Of a DNA stretch of 64,000 nucleotides, positions 45,772 to 54,252 are shown one piece after another. Origin of the DNA: Lepidodermella squamata (taxonomy: Eukaryota > Gastrotricha). Made by a program: the position numbers and the translations under genes. Positions within the stretch are counted from its first letter, which is position 1. Every line of letters starts with the position of its first letter. The stretch spans positions 868,001 to 932,000 of the forward strand of contig JBLDXI010000010.1 of NCBI GenBank assembly GCA_047495785.1. The letters run 5' to 3'. The notes beneath the pieces are model-generated. The model was not told the DNA's origin and did not search any database. It saw nothing but the letters and a program-made list of their open reading frames with translations.

Positions 45772-48112
45772 ATGCGATCAATAATGAAGTTCTCAATCAT
45801 GACAAAAATTTTCTTAATAAAAGTCATTCACTATTTCGCCGAAAACATGATGATCCCTTCGATGTTATACGCCCTGGTGATTTTGTTGAGTATCACATCA
45901 TTAAACGCTGCGAAGCCCAAAATTATGTCAGTGCTAGTCCTTGTTCCAATGACTGGTAACGAGCCACAAAACGGGGACGGTTGTCGCTATGGCGTTCAAT
46001 TAGCATTTGATAGCGTCAATGAGAACCCTAATATCCTGCCTGAGTACCACTTAGTTGGAATATATGCGGATGAAGGCCCAGCTGGACTCTACTCCCCACG
46101 TCAAGCTATTCAGTTCCGACGTAACACGAATCTAACGTTTCAGTCCCCGCTTCTCATTGGCCCGATATTCTCAACTGGTGGAGTGGGCCTAGCGTCGATG
46201 GTTCATCAAATCGACATGGTTCAACTCGCGACTGGAGTGAATACCCCTGTAACAACCGGTAATCGAAGGCTTTACCCCAATATCTATCGAGTAAGGATAA
46301 CAGGCGAGCTGGTCGCTTTCGCCCAGATGCGATTCATCCGCGATATCGGAAAATGGAATCGCTTCGGCATTGTCACATCCGTTGTCAACAGCTTCGACTC
46401 CGATTTAGCCAATTTCCTTTATAAAACCGCAATAAATAACGGCTTCAAAATCTCCTATTTCGGAACAGTCGCCGATATTACAGAAGAAACGGTTCGGGCA
46501 ATAAAATCATCTGATACTCGAGTTCTAGTTGTGGATAGCGGTACAGCGACCTTTGTCAATAAAATGCTCTGTTTTGGTTACATGGCAGGGTTGAAGGCTC
46601 CGAGGTACGTTTACATCATTCATTCTGGTTCCTACTCCGAACCGAGTGGTCTGCCACCTAACATTACGGCGGCACCTGGATGTTCACGGGAAATGCTTCT
46701 CGAGCAATACAAAATCACGATTTGGATTGCCTGGGCTAACGGACCAGCGCGAGAGTTCACGAACTCTAGCATAGTGACATCAAGCGGGATGAATCTGATT
46801 GACTTCGAGCGAAGGTATCGAAATATAACGAATGAAAGACCGCCATTAGACTACATGCGAAGATTTCAATGCCACGATGCTGGATTGGAAACTGCGGTGA
46901 TTCTAGACGCAGCTGAACGAAAATTACTAGCGAGAAACAAATCTTTAAGCGAATTTCAGTCATCTCCAAGGGAAATCATGCTTTTGGTCAATGAATCTGC
47001 TCTTAACGTAAAATTCGTCGGCCTTCGAGTGGGGAAGTTCGAATATTCAGCGCGAGGTGAGCCTGACTCGGATTCTCAAGCTGTAATCCAATGGACGCCC
47101 GAGAAAGGCCTGAGACTACTGTATGAAATTTACGCTAGCGATCATACATCAATCTATAACTTCTCTAGTTACCATACCAACGAGGCTGAGCAGCCCTCGT
47201 GGTTCACTGAAGACGGGAAATCTCCGAGGGATGTCTCCTTGGTTATTGTAGACTTGCAGCAAATACCAGAAGGCTTTTCATGGACAATTCTAGCATTTTC
47301 GTCCATAATCGCCCTATGCCAAGCCTATGCTTCCGGTAGAAGCGAGTCGTTTCAATGCCGGCAGTTTCTGAGAGGGGATAAGAAAATGCTATTCTTCGGC
47401 TGCATTTTAGTCGATTTCTCATCTTGTCTATTCGCCTTTCCATTCTACCGCGGATCTGTTGAGTTGTGCGTTATGCAGAGAATCGCGCCGATTTTAGGAA
47501 TAGGAGCGATTTTGAGCTTTTCCATGCTTCGACTTGAGAAAGGAAGACGCGAGATGAAAACGGCTGCATCGTTACGAGCGGAATCAGGTAGAGCGCTGAC
47601 GGCAGCGTTTACTGAACCACACCTTCGCTCAAAAGCCAAACGAACTTTACCATATCAGGCACAAGTATCTGCCATATCTAGCAATGTCTCTTTTAACCAC
47701 CTGGACAAACTTTTTTTCCTTCTTATTTCCGTTTATTCGATTTTGTGGAATTACTTTGACGTTCCGACCTACAGCATCTCACTGGTTTCGGAAAGGTATA
47801 ATCCTGCCACTGATACTCAATGGATTGTTAAAGCAGAAGGATGCCGATCAGACATGGATATACCTTGGTTGATGGGCGTTGTTGTGTTCTACATTATTCT
47901 AATGCTGTGGGGTGCTTTTTCGGCATTCGTTTTGCGCCGTATTGACGAGATTGACGCCGTATGCGAGAGCGTCGATAATCAACGCCCTGATTTTGGTCGT
48001 AGCGAGTGTTATGGTGTGCTATATCTTGAATTCACCGGCTGGACAGCTGATTGCGCTATCAATAATTAGTTTGATTATTTCTGTCGGGGCTTCGCCCTCA
48101 CTAAGAACGTGA
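45772..48112 (+). CDS. Class C GPCR-like receptor D, frame change near the C-terminus
   Basis: An open frame of 765 codons (45772-48069) starts with a hydrophobic leader (best signal peptide from the ATG at 45847) and an ANF-type binding domain (SVLVLVPMTGNEPQNGD, LLIGPIFSTGGVGL, IRDIGKWNRFGIVTS), followed by membrane helices. The last two helices are in the next frame (47912-48112: IINALILVVASVMVCY, LIALSIISLIISVGAS). So either a 1-nt frameshift near 47945-47970 breaks the gene, or a short intron is spliced; a 58-bp GT-AG segment there would restore the frame. It converges on receptor E, with the mobile element between them. Confidence 0.7.
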
Positions 48113-48487
48113 GATATTGGGCTACTAAGAAAATCAATAATGTTAGTGTGATCCAATCGTTTTATTATAAAATCTTATAATGCTGAAGATAGAAATAAGG
48201 GAATACTCTATGGCTAGCCATGGAGAAATAAAATTTCCCCCCGATCTGGAACCCCGAGTGAGTTTGGCGCAGCCAAACGAATCGAGGGGTTCCAGAGGGG
48301 TTCCAGAGAATAAAACTGAAAGAAAAGGGGACTGGGTGCAGAAGAAAAACCAAATTTGTTTCCTAAAAATTGTGAAATTATCTTTGTGAATCTTTTGACG
48401 AAAATAGGGTATATATGGCCTCACTCGCCACTCTCCTCCACTCATTTGACTACATGTTAACAACATCAATGATTGTACCAAGGGTGG
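48113..48487. other. 3' flank of receptor D
   Basis: No gene. The last bases before the element (48479-48493) resemble an internal stretch of the element's own terminus, which slightly blurs the left boundary. Confidence 0.35.
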
Positions 48488-48493
48488 GAACTT

Positions 48494-48703
48494 AGTAGTA
48501 AGGATGGGAACTTTGGATCAGTAATAGCAGTACGGCGATTTTTACTATAGCCGTTTGGTATAAATATACGCAATTTGGGATCAGTAATGGCAGTACGGCG
48601 ATTTTGACTATAGCCATTTGGCATAAATATACGAGCGTTGTATCAGTAATAGCACTACGGTCATTTTTACTATAACCGTTTCACATAAATATATAAGTGC
48701 GTT
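48494..48703 (+). repeat. Left terminal inverted repeat with three 63-bp units
   Basis: A 21-bp end precedes three tandem 63-bp units (48515-48577, 48578-48640, 48641-48703). Each unit has CAGTAAT(A/G)GCA, an ACTATA(G/A)CC(G/A) core and a (G/C)(T/C)ATAAATATA box. The outer 112 bp are identical to the right TIR; units 2 and 3 then diverge. A partial fourth unit may follow. Confidence 0.85.
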
Positions 48704-48859
48704 TTATCCGTTGCCCCATAAATGTACGCAATGTTTATGATAAAATATACAGCGGGCATACTTTTTTTCTAAAACTATTATGAGTCATGCTTTTGCATTC
48801 TTTCTGGGAATTAATTTGTAATATAAAAAATGCACACATGATAATTTATTTTTAATTTT

Positions 48860-49135
48860 TCAATCTTTGTAACAGTAATTACAATTCCAATCACCACAAT
48901 CTAGGCTGCATGCCTGATCTCTTGCTCGAGTTGCTATCATAAATCGTGATGCATCATTGATCAATTGTTCAACCTCCAATTGTGTGTTCAACATTTCGTT
49001 TATAGCTGCTGTCATTGCTCGTTGCAGATGGTCAATGCTTAGCAGTGCTTGATATAAGCGTTCACGACTAAACATAACAGAATTTATTCAAGATTTTTTA
49101 AGAAAGAACCAAACTTACATGTCTTCTGCTTCCAT
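48860..49135 (-). CDS. Small cysteine-tailed protein of the mobile element
   Basis: Two exons (49135-49119 and 49067-48860) join in frame to 74 aa across a 51-bp intron with perfect GTAAGT donor and TTTAG acceptor. The protein is alpha-helical for 50 residues (LYQALLSIDHLQRAMTAAINE) and ends in a cysteine cluster (CSLDCGDWNCNYCYKD) that might bind a metal. Not recognised. The tight helix-plus-Cys design could suit a small regulatory or structural protein. It diverges from the 267-aa gene across a repeat-bearing AT-rich region. Confidence 0.6.
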
Positions 49136-49199
49136 CAATTTTCTTAGTTTCCAAAAAGATACTTGATTAGATACAGTAATCTAAGAACTCAAGCTAGCT

Positions 49200-49480
49200 C
49201 ATCTTTTTTCCTGCTTTGTCCATTAGCTTATATAAATACACCTTACTTTCCATTAACCTTTTTTGTAAATAAACATTACTTTCTCCTATCAATCCCCCTT
49301 AACTTTAATCTAAAATATAATAAATATTTTTTACTTTGGCCATTAGCATTTATAAATACTCCTTTCTTTCCTGATATGTCCATTAACTTGTTTTGTAAAT
49401 AAACTTTACTTTCTCCTATCAATCCAACTTAACTGTAATCTAAAAAATATAAGAAACATTTTTTTACTCAAGGAAAATCG
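49200..49480. repeat. AT-rich tandem duplication between divergent element genes
   Basis: Two imperfect copies of about 120 bp (about 49204-49325 and 49326-49450) share CTTTCTCCTATCAATCC and TTGTAAATAAAC blocks. Each carries TATAAATAC-type boxes. The position between the minus-strand 74-aa gene and the plus-strand 267-aa gene suggests a bidirectional promoter. Confidence 0.5.
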
Positions 49481-49528
49481 AATAAAAGCAAAGATTAAGG
49501 TAGGGATAGCAAGGTCAAATAAGTTGCT

Positions 49529-50332
49529 ATGATTATTGGCTATGATGAATCTTATGAAGCGATTTTCTACCGAGAAGATTTACTTTTTCCTCCGAAATCA
49601 TTAAATATATCACTAAATACCCTCTCTGGACGCATTACATTCGCTGAAGTCGCCATATTCGATTTGATTGCCAACTCGAAAGGCCAACATATTACTATCG
49701 ATCATGTTTATCTCGGCTACAAAAGAGCCGTTGCTCGTCTCTTCCCATCAACCCACGATGGCACGAATTTTCAACATTTTGCCGAATATAATTTAGCTAC
49801 CTGTGCTTCCATCGTTGGGCATGATTTATGGAAGAGCATCCTAAATGATACTACCACGCTCCTTGTTCGCCAGGATGATTTATGGTCGTCCATTTGTCAC
49901 TCAATTATTTTTACTGAAAGTGATTACCTTTTGGATGATTGCCTCGACGATAGCCCTAACCCTATTGTGTCTGGCCTGGAAGAAAGTTTCTGGTATGGCC
50001 TAACGGCACACCCTACCTACACCGAAGGCCGATATATCTACATCCAACATTTATTTTACGATTTGTTAAAAAACTTTAATGGTGTCAGCGTAAACCTGCG
50101 GCACATATTCTACCTTTTACTTCGGGCAGGTCGTAGGGTCTCAGTAGAAATGCAGAACGTCGTACCTCCACCCTATCAACACGCTCAGAAAATTCCATGG
50201 GCATCAGTCATCGATGTTCTTAATGGTCAGCAGGAAGGTGCGAATAGTAAATGGCCGGGCATCATGCAACGCTCCATCGCACTACAACCTGTCGCTACCG
50301 TCTTACCTTTCAACAACAGCTCTTCGACCTAA
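49529..50332 (+). CDS. Unrecognised 267-aa protein of the mobile element
   Basis: Intact single-exon frame, ATG at 49529, no signal peptide. It looks like a globular soluble protein with mixed helix and strand, several histidines, and a proline-rich segment VVPPPYQHA, which contains a PPxY motif of the kind bound by WW domains. The C-terminus is Ser/Asn-rich. I recognise no polymerase, integrase, protease, ATPase or capsid motif. As the largest cargo ORF of unknown type it is the best candidate for an element-specific mobility, capsid or replication function, but this is only by elimination. Confidence 0.6.
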   Translation: MIIGYDESYEAIFYREDLLFPPKSLNISLNTLSGRITFAEVAIFDLIANSKGQHITIDHVYLGYKRAVARLFPSTHDGTNFQHFAEYNLATCASIVGHDLWKSILNDTTTLLVRQDDLWSSICHSIIFTESDYLLDDCLDDSPNPIVSGLEESFWYGLTAHPTYTEGRYIYIQHLFYDLLKNFNGVSVNLRHIFYLLLRAGRRVSVEMQNVVPPPYQHAQKIPWASVIDVLNGQQEGANSKWPGIMQRSIALQPVATVLPFNNSSST

Positions 50333-50500
50333 TTTGGTCAGTTTATTTTATTTATATAATGCCTTTGTTATTTATTCATTCCTAATCAGAAGGTTCTGGG
50401 GCTCAGCAACTCCAACCAATCACCGCGGCCGGCTTCCGTCATTCGATCATTTTTCATTTCAAACGCAAGAACTTTGAATATTATTCTTCTTACTGAATTT

Positions 50501-51612
50501 ATGGAAGCTTTCTTCAATTCATCTCCGGCTTCTCCATTGTTTTTTTCTAACAATGATTTCGTACCAATAAACCTGAATGAACCGAATACGAGTACGTTTA
50601 CCAAGGAACCTGTTGAACAAACATCAGCCTCTAGATTAGCAAAAACTGCGGTTCGTAATCAACCGAAACGCAATGCTAAACATAAAATTCAGAAAAAAGT
50701 CATAGGTACTGAGAAGAAATCAGTTGCGAAATCGGCGAAAACGCCATGCAAGGCGAAAAATAAACCAGCTGTTCCAATTACCAATCATGAGTCACGAAAG
50801 CAAGATTCTGTCGCCTCTTTTTTGGTCATGATTTGCCCTCAACCTATCGCAAAGTTCAAACAGAAACAGCTGAAATCAAGTATGTTACAAGCCTTCAATC
50901 AGCCGCATCACAGTCGACCACGATCATAAATTTGACTATATCCTATCCTGTTGATTTAAAGCTACAATCTAGCACTGAACCTTTTTTTCTATTGAAATCC
51001 CCACCATTAAATATGGAAGTAAATAATATACAATATGATATTGATTACTCTATTTCAAATATTATGGCTAAATCAAGGTCAAATTTTCTATTTAATTTAG
51101 ATAGTCTAGCCCTAATTTTACCTTGTGCAAAATATAACCCAAAAAAAATGTCGAGTGCTTTGTTCTATAAAGTACCTGCTTTTAACGCGACGTTTTTATT
51201 ATTTTCATCCGGAGCTATAATTTGTAGTGGTACCAAAACAGCCTCGAATTGTGTTACTGCTTTTGGAGTTCTTCAAGCTACACTCAGAAAAATTGTTAAT
51301 CGACGGTTGATAATCCGTGACCCAATAATTACTAATATAGTATTGTTCTACGATTTACATAAAACTGTCAATCTTAGCCTGCTAGCTTTTCAATTTCCTA
51401 AAATATGCGTTTACCAACCAGAATTTTTTCCTGGGTTGCGTATACGTGTTTTCTCCAAAGTCAGCACTAATGAAAATGAACCAAAGTTAAATGTATCTGC
51501 CACACTGTTTCACACTGGAAAAATGATTATGAGCGGCTGTTTTTCGTTATCTCTTATAAAAATAGCATTTGTTAAATTGGCGCCTTTTTTTCTGTATATC
51601 AAACAACAATAA
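50501..51612 (+). CDS. TATA-binding-protein homologue of the mobile element, in two frames
   Basis: The first part (ATG 50501, frame open to 50929) is a low-complexity Ser/Asn region followed by a lysine-rich linker. The second part (open 50791-51612) is a full-length two-repeat TBP core: repeat 1 has SNIMAKSRSNF, CAKYNPKKM and FSSGAIICSGTK; repeat 2 has YQPEFFPGLRIRVF and FHTGKMIMSG. These match the conserved NAEYNPKRF, FSSGKMVCTGAK and YEPELFPGL landmarks of eukaryotic TBP, but are very divergent elsewhere. The frames connect either by a 56-bp GT-AG intron (50825-50880, weak donor) or by -1 slippage at T TTT TTG (50818-50824); a disabling indel in the T6 run is the third option. Likely role: binding element or viral promoters. 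Confidence 0.78.
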
Positions 51613-51715
51613 AATGATTTAATGAATGAGGGAAGATTAATCGCGTGCCGTCTTTTTTAAGCTAAAATCATTATTTCTACTTTAATTAAATCTAATGAAA
51701 TAAGAATGTAAAACT

Positions 51716-52078
51716 TTAAGGGATGGGTTCTTTATATTGGCATAACTTTTCATGCCCAAAAATGAGGTCATAAGTTAGAGTAATGGGACAGCCTTTATCA
51801 GAATATTGGCATTTGTAAATCAAATTCGAGATAATGTTCGATAAAATTACAGGGGGTTTAACGAAATCTTTCCCTGTTAATGATTCGCGGCAAAGTGGAC
51901 AGCAACATACTGTTCGAGCTGAATTTTGAAAAATAGCGAGAACACATTTAGTACAAAATAAATGGCCACAGGGGCGCGTTTGAATAGGATTAAGTAGGAT
52001 AGATAAACAAATTGGACATTGCAAAGATTCAGCGTCTAAAATCTGGCTGTTCGAGAGCACAAGTCTTGTTGGATCCAT
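51716..52078 (-). CDS. RING finger plus TRAF-type zinc finger protein of the mobile element
   Basis: A 120-aa protein. A C3HC4 RING (CPIC, CGHLFCTKC, CPLC; about residues 20-65) is followed by a TRAF/SIAH-like zinc motif (KCQYSDKGC ... HEKLCQY). In this family the RING recruits a ubiquitin-loaded E2, so it is a probable E3 ubiquitin ligase. Start is the ATG at 52078; the frame also opens upstream at a non-ATG codon. It begins 10 bp after the deoxynucleoside kinase stop codon on the same strand, suggesting one transcript or very tight packing. It converges on the TBP gene (103 bp between stops). RING proteins are common host-interaction genes of DNA viruses. Confidence 0.82.
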   Translation of the reverse strand: MDPTRLVLSNSQILDAESLQCPICLSILLNPIQTRPCGHLFCTKCVLAIFQNSARTVCCCPLCRESLTGKDFVKPPVILSNIISNLIYKCQYSDKGCPITLTYDLIFGHEKLCQYKEPIP

Positions 52079-52088
52079 CAATGAGGAT

Positions 52089-52853
52089 TCAAGTCTGAGA
52101 GATTACAGGCGTGATAAGAGAGGCAACATACTGAGAAGCTTGCTTTAGAACCTCAGAGGCATTCAAATTATCAGTGTCGATAACAAGCACGGGACATGGT
52201 AGGGATTTGTTTGTAGTCTCAACAGTACACATTTTTTCATGAAACTCATGTACGAGGCGTAAATAATCCAGTGATAATAGCATTTCAGAACCCCGAGCTC
52301 TAGCTACGGCTCTTTGACAAGCTATTTGGGGAGAGGAGCGCAAGTAAATAATAGCTTCAGTTTTTACAAAATTCGGCTCGAAATTATCATACAAATTCAT
52401 GAGAGCGTGATATTCGATAGAATTTATGCGCTTGGATGCATACGCACATGGGATAAAGACGTTTTTAGAACAGAAGGGCGTTCGATCATGCAGAACGATA
52501 GTATGCGCCCCGTAGATTTCAGGTTTGTGGTTAGGGGCTGAATAAAGGCCGCACATATCACTCGTGGCTACAATTTGAAAGTTGAACGCATTTTTCATCT
52601 GATAGTAATCTTTCAAAATGTTAGTTTTATCGTCATCAGTAAAGGACTCCCAACGATGAACAGGCTCGCAAATTGGCCACGCGGTATATCCCTGAAGTTT
52701 ACGGTTGAGTGAAGGTAGATTAGTGAGACCCTCGATTAAGGTTGATTTCCCGCTAAAACAAGAGACTTTAAATAGAATTCTATTCGGTGGAGTATATGAG
52801 ACTTACGCCCCAATGTTGCCGACTATGCCGAAATGGTAGACTTTAGGATGCAT
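52089..52853 (-). CDS. Deoxynucleoside kinase of the mobile element
   Basis: Two exons (52853-52807 and 52752-52089) join in frame to 236 aa through a 54-bp intron (GTAAGT donor, TTTTAG acceptor) that splits the P-loop codon. Motifs: GIVGNIGAGKST P-loop near the N-terminus, CEPVHRW, a DRT version of the ERS motif (LHDRTPFCSKNVFI), and the lid with YLRSSP and RARGSE. This is the dNK/TK2/dCK/dGK family, which phosphorylates deoxynucleosides to monophosphates using ATP. Length fits insect dNK. Together with the element dUTPase it would raise and clean the dNTP pool for DNA synthesis. The ATG at 52853 was chosen because it starts directly before the P-loop strand. Confidence 0.88.
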
Positions 52854-53286
52854 CCAGCTTGCTTCAAGAAATATGCTAAGTGTATTCTTGAAGCATCTCT
52901 CTTAAATAGTCTGAGTGATATTTCCATAAAAGGAAAAAACAGGGAGATGTTTTGTTTGAATTGTTTTGGTAATTACACCGTAAAGGGTAAAAAATCCTAA
53001 TTGCTTTTTATTTTGATAAGTAAAAAATCGCATTGTTTAATTAGGGAGGATGTATAAGATTTATTGACATGATGTTTTCTTATTGAATTACCGACAGCAA
53101 TTAAGGAGGATGTATACAATACCAAGAATCTTTGATGAAAAGCATTAAAGCCAGCACTGAGGGGTCAACAGAGCTAAAGGCCCTAATGCATTTTTAAGGA
53201 AGATTGAATTACAAAAACAATATGCCTGAAAGGAGGTAGCCGCTCACATAAAAATCGAACCTCAGTAACAATATAAATTATAAAAT
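52854..53286. promoter_or_regulatory. Divergent region between kinase and dUTPase genes
   Basis: AT-rich, 433 bp. It contains a diverged direct repeat AATTAGGGAGGATGTATA / AATTAAGGAGGATGTATA about 60 bp apart (about 53039 and 53099) and an AATATAAATTATAAAAT sequence right before the dUTPase ATG. Likely a two-way promoter; motif function is inferred. Confidence 0.4.
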
Positions 53287-53790
53287 ATGAAGCTGAAGGT
53301 AGAGCTAACAAGTAACAAAGCTAAAGAACCGACAAAGCATACTAAAGGCTCTGTGGGTTGGGACATCTATTCAGCAGAAGAGACGACACTGCAACCTGGA
53401 ACCAGGGGACTGATTCAAACTGATATTAAAATCTGTTTACCACGAGGATATTATGGACAACTATTCAGTCGATCAGGAATGAGCATCAACCATGGAATCG
53501 ATACGGTCGCTGGAGTAATAGGTAAGAAGCAAATAATAATGAAAATTACTAATGAATATCTGTATTTTTCATGAATTAAAGACGCCGACTACACCGGAAA
53601 AATCGTAGTCTGCCTTGCAAACAACAGCAAAACACCTTACACGATTAAAATAGGCGACCGTATTACCCAGTTGGTGTGTTTAAAATATGGTCGCTTAGAA
53701 TCTGCAGTAACGGTAACGGGGCCATTGAAAAACGCTCTAGCAGCAAATTCGACCCGTGGCGATAACGGATTCGGTTCATCTGGACGTTAA
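53287..53790 (+). CDS. dUTP diphosphatase (dUTPase) of the mobile element
   Basis: Two exons (53287-53521 and 53582-53790) join in frame to 147 aa across a 60-bp intron (GTAAG donor, TTAAAG acceptor). All five trimeric dUTPase motifs are present: I (GWDIYS), II (FSRSGMS), III (GIDTVAGVI|DADYTGKI; the intron splits the Asp codon), IV (GDRITQLV) and V (RGDNGFGSSG, P-loop-like tail). The enzyme hydrolyses dUTP to dUMP and PPi, keeping uracil out of DNA and feeding dTMP synthesis. The length is standard for the family. No nuclear or mitochondrial leader is visible. Motif V is intact, so the enzyme should be active. Confidence 0.93.
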
Positions 53791-54033
53791 CCCCTCCAAT
53801 CCAGCCGCTACAAATCTCTGAACAAATGAATAGAAAAACTGATAAGACTTATCCCAGCTATAAATTCATTGCTTGAAACGTTAAGACTAATAAAAAGTGT
53901 TTGTGTGAATGAAAAAGGGCTCTATTGCAGCTGCACTAAAGAAGCAGTGTAAAAATGATTTGTTTAGCTCATAACAGGTGAAAAAACGAAGATTTGTTTA
54001 TTTTAGTTAGGTGAAATCATAGCAGTGGGTTAA
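53791..54033. other. 3' region of the element dUTPase
   Basis: AT-rich spacer before the right terminal repeat; no ORF with a domain. Confidence 0.4.
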
Positions 54034-54243
54034 AACGAAGGTATATTTACAAGAAGCGGCTATAGTACAAATCGCCGTACTGCTATTACTCATCCCCAAA
54101 TTGCGTATATTTATACCAAACGGCTATAGTAAAAATCGCCGTACTGCCATTACTGATCCCAAATTGCGTATATTTATACCAAACGGCTATAGTAAAAATC
54201 GCCGTACTGCTATTACTGATCCAAAGTTCCCATCCTTACTACT
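54034..54243 (-). repeat. Right terminal inverted repeat with three 63-bp units
   Basis: Inverted copy of the left TIR: 21-bp end (54223-54243) and units at 54160-54222, 54097-54159 and 54034-54096. Units 1 and 2 are almost identical to each other. TATAAATATA boxes point into the element from each unit. Confidence 0.85.
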
Positions 54244-54252
54244 GAACTTGTC

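Larger units (their letters stand above)
48488..54249. mobile_element. Virus-like mobile element with AGT-type TIRs and 6-bp target duplication
   Basis: The element proper is 48494-54243 (5,750 bp), flanked by GAACTT on both sides (48488-48493 and 54244-54249). Ends are inverted repeats starting AGTAGTAAGG. Cargo in order: small Cys protein (-), unknown 267-aa protein (+), TBP homologue (+), RING/TRAF zinc-finger protein (-), deoxynucleoside kinase (-), dUTPase (+). AG-starting TIRs with 6-bp target duplications are the hallmark of Maverick/Polinton transposons. No B-family polymerase, integrase, packaging ATPase, protease or capsid is recognised, and 5.75 kb is far below the usual 15-20 kb. 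It may be non-autonomous or belong to an undescribed lineage. Near-perfect outer TIRs and mostly intact ORFs suggest a young insertion. Confidence 0.85.

Noticed and set aside
48143-48481. Minus-strand ORF of 112 codons left of the element
   Set aside because: No domain or splice context; it lies in the 3' flank of receptor D and looks like chance.
48494-54243. Element region as bacterial or free viral contamination in the assembly
   Set aside because: It is bounded by TIRs and a target duplication, sits in continuous host sequence, and its genes carry spliceosomal introns.
48494-54243. Classification as a hAT, Mutator or piggyBac element
   Set aside because: The duplication is 6 bp (not 8, 9 or TTAA) and no transposase is present.
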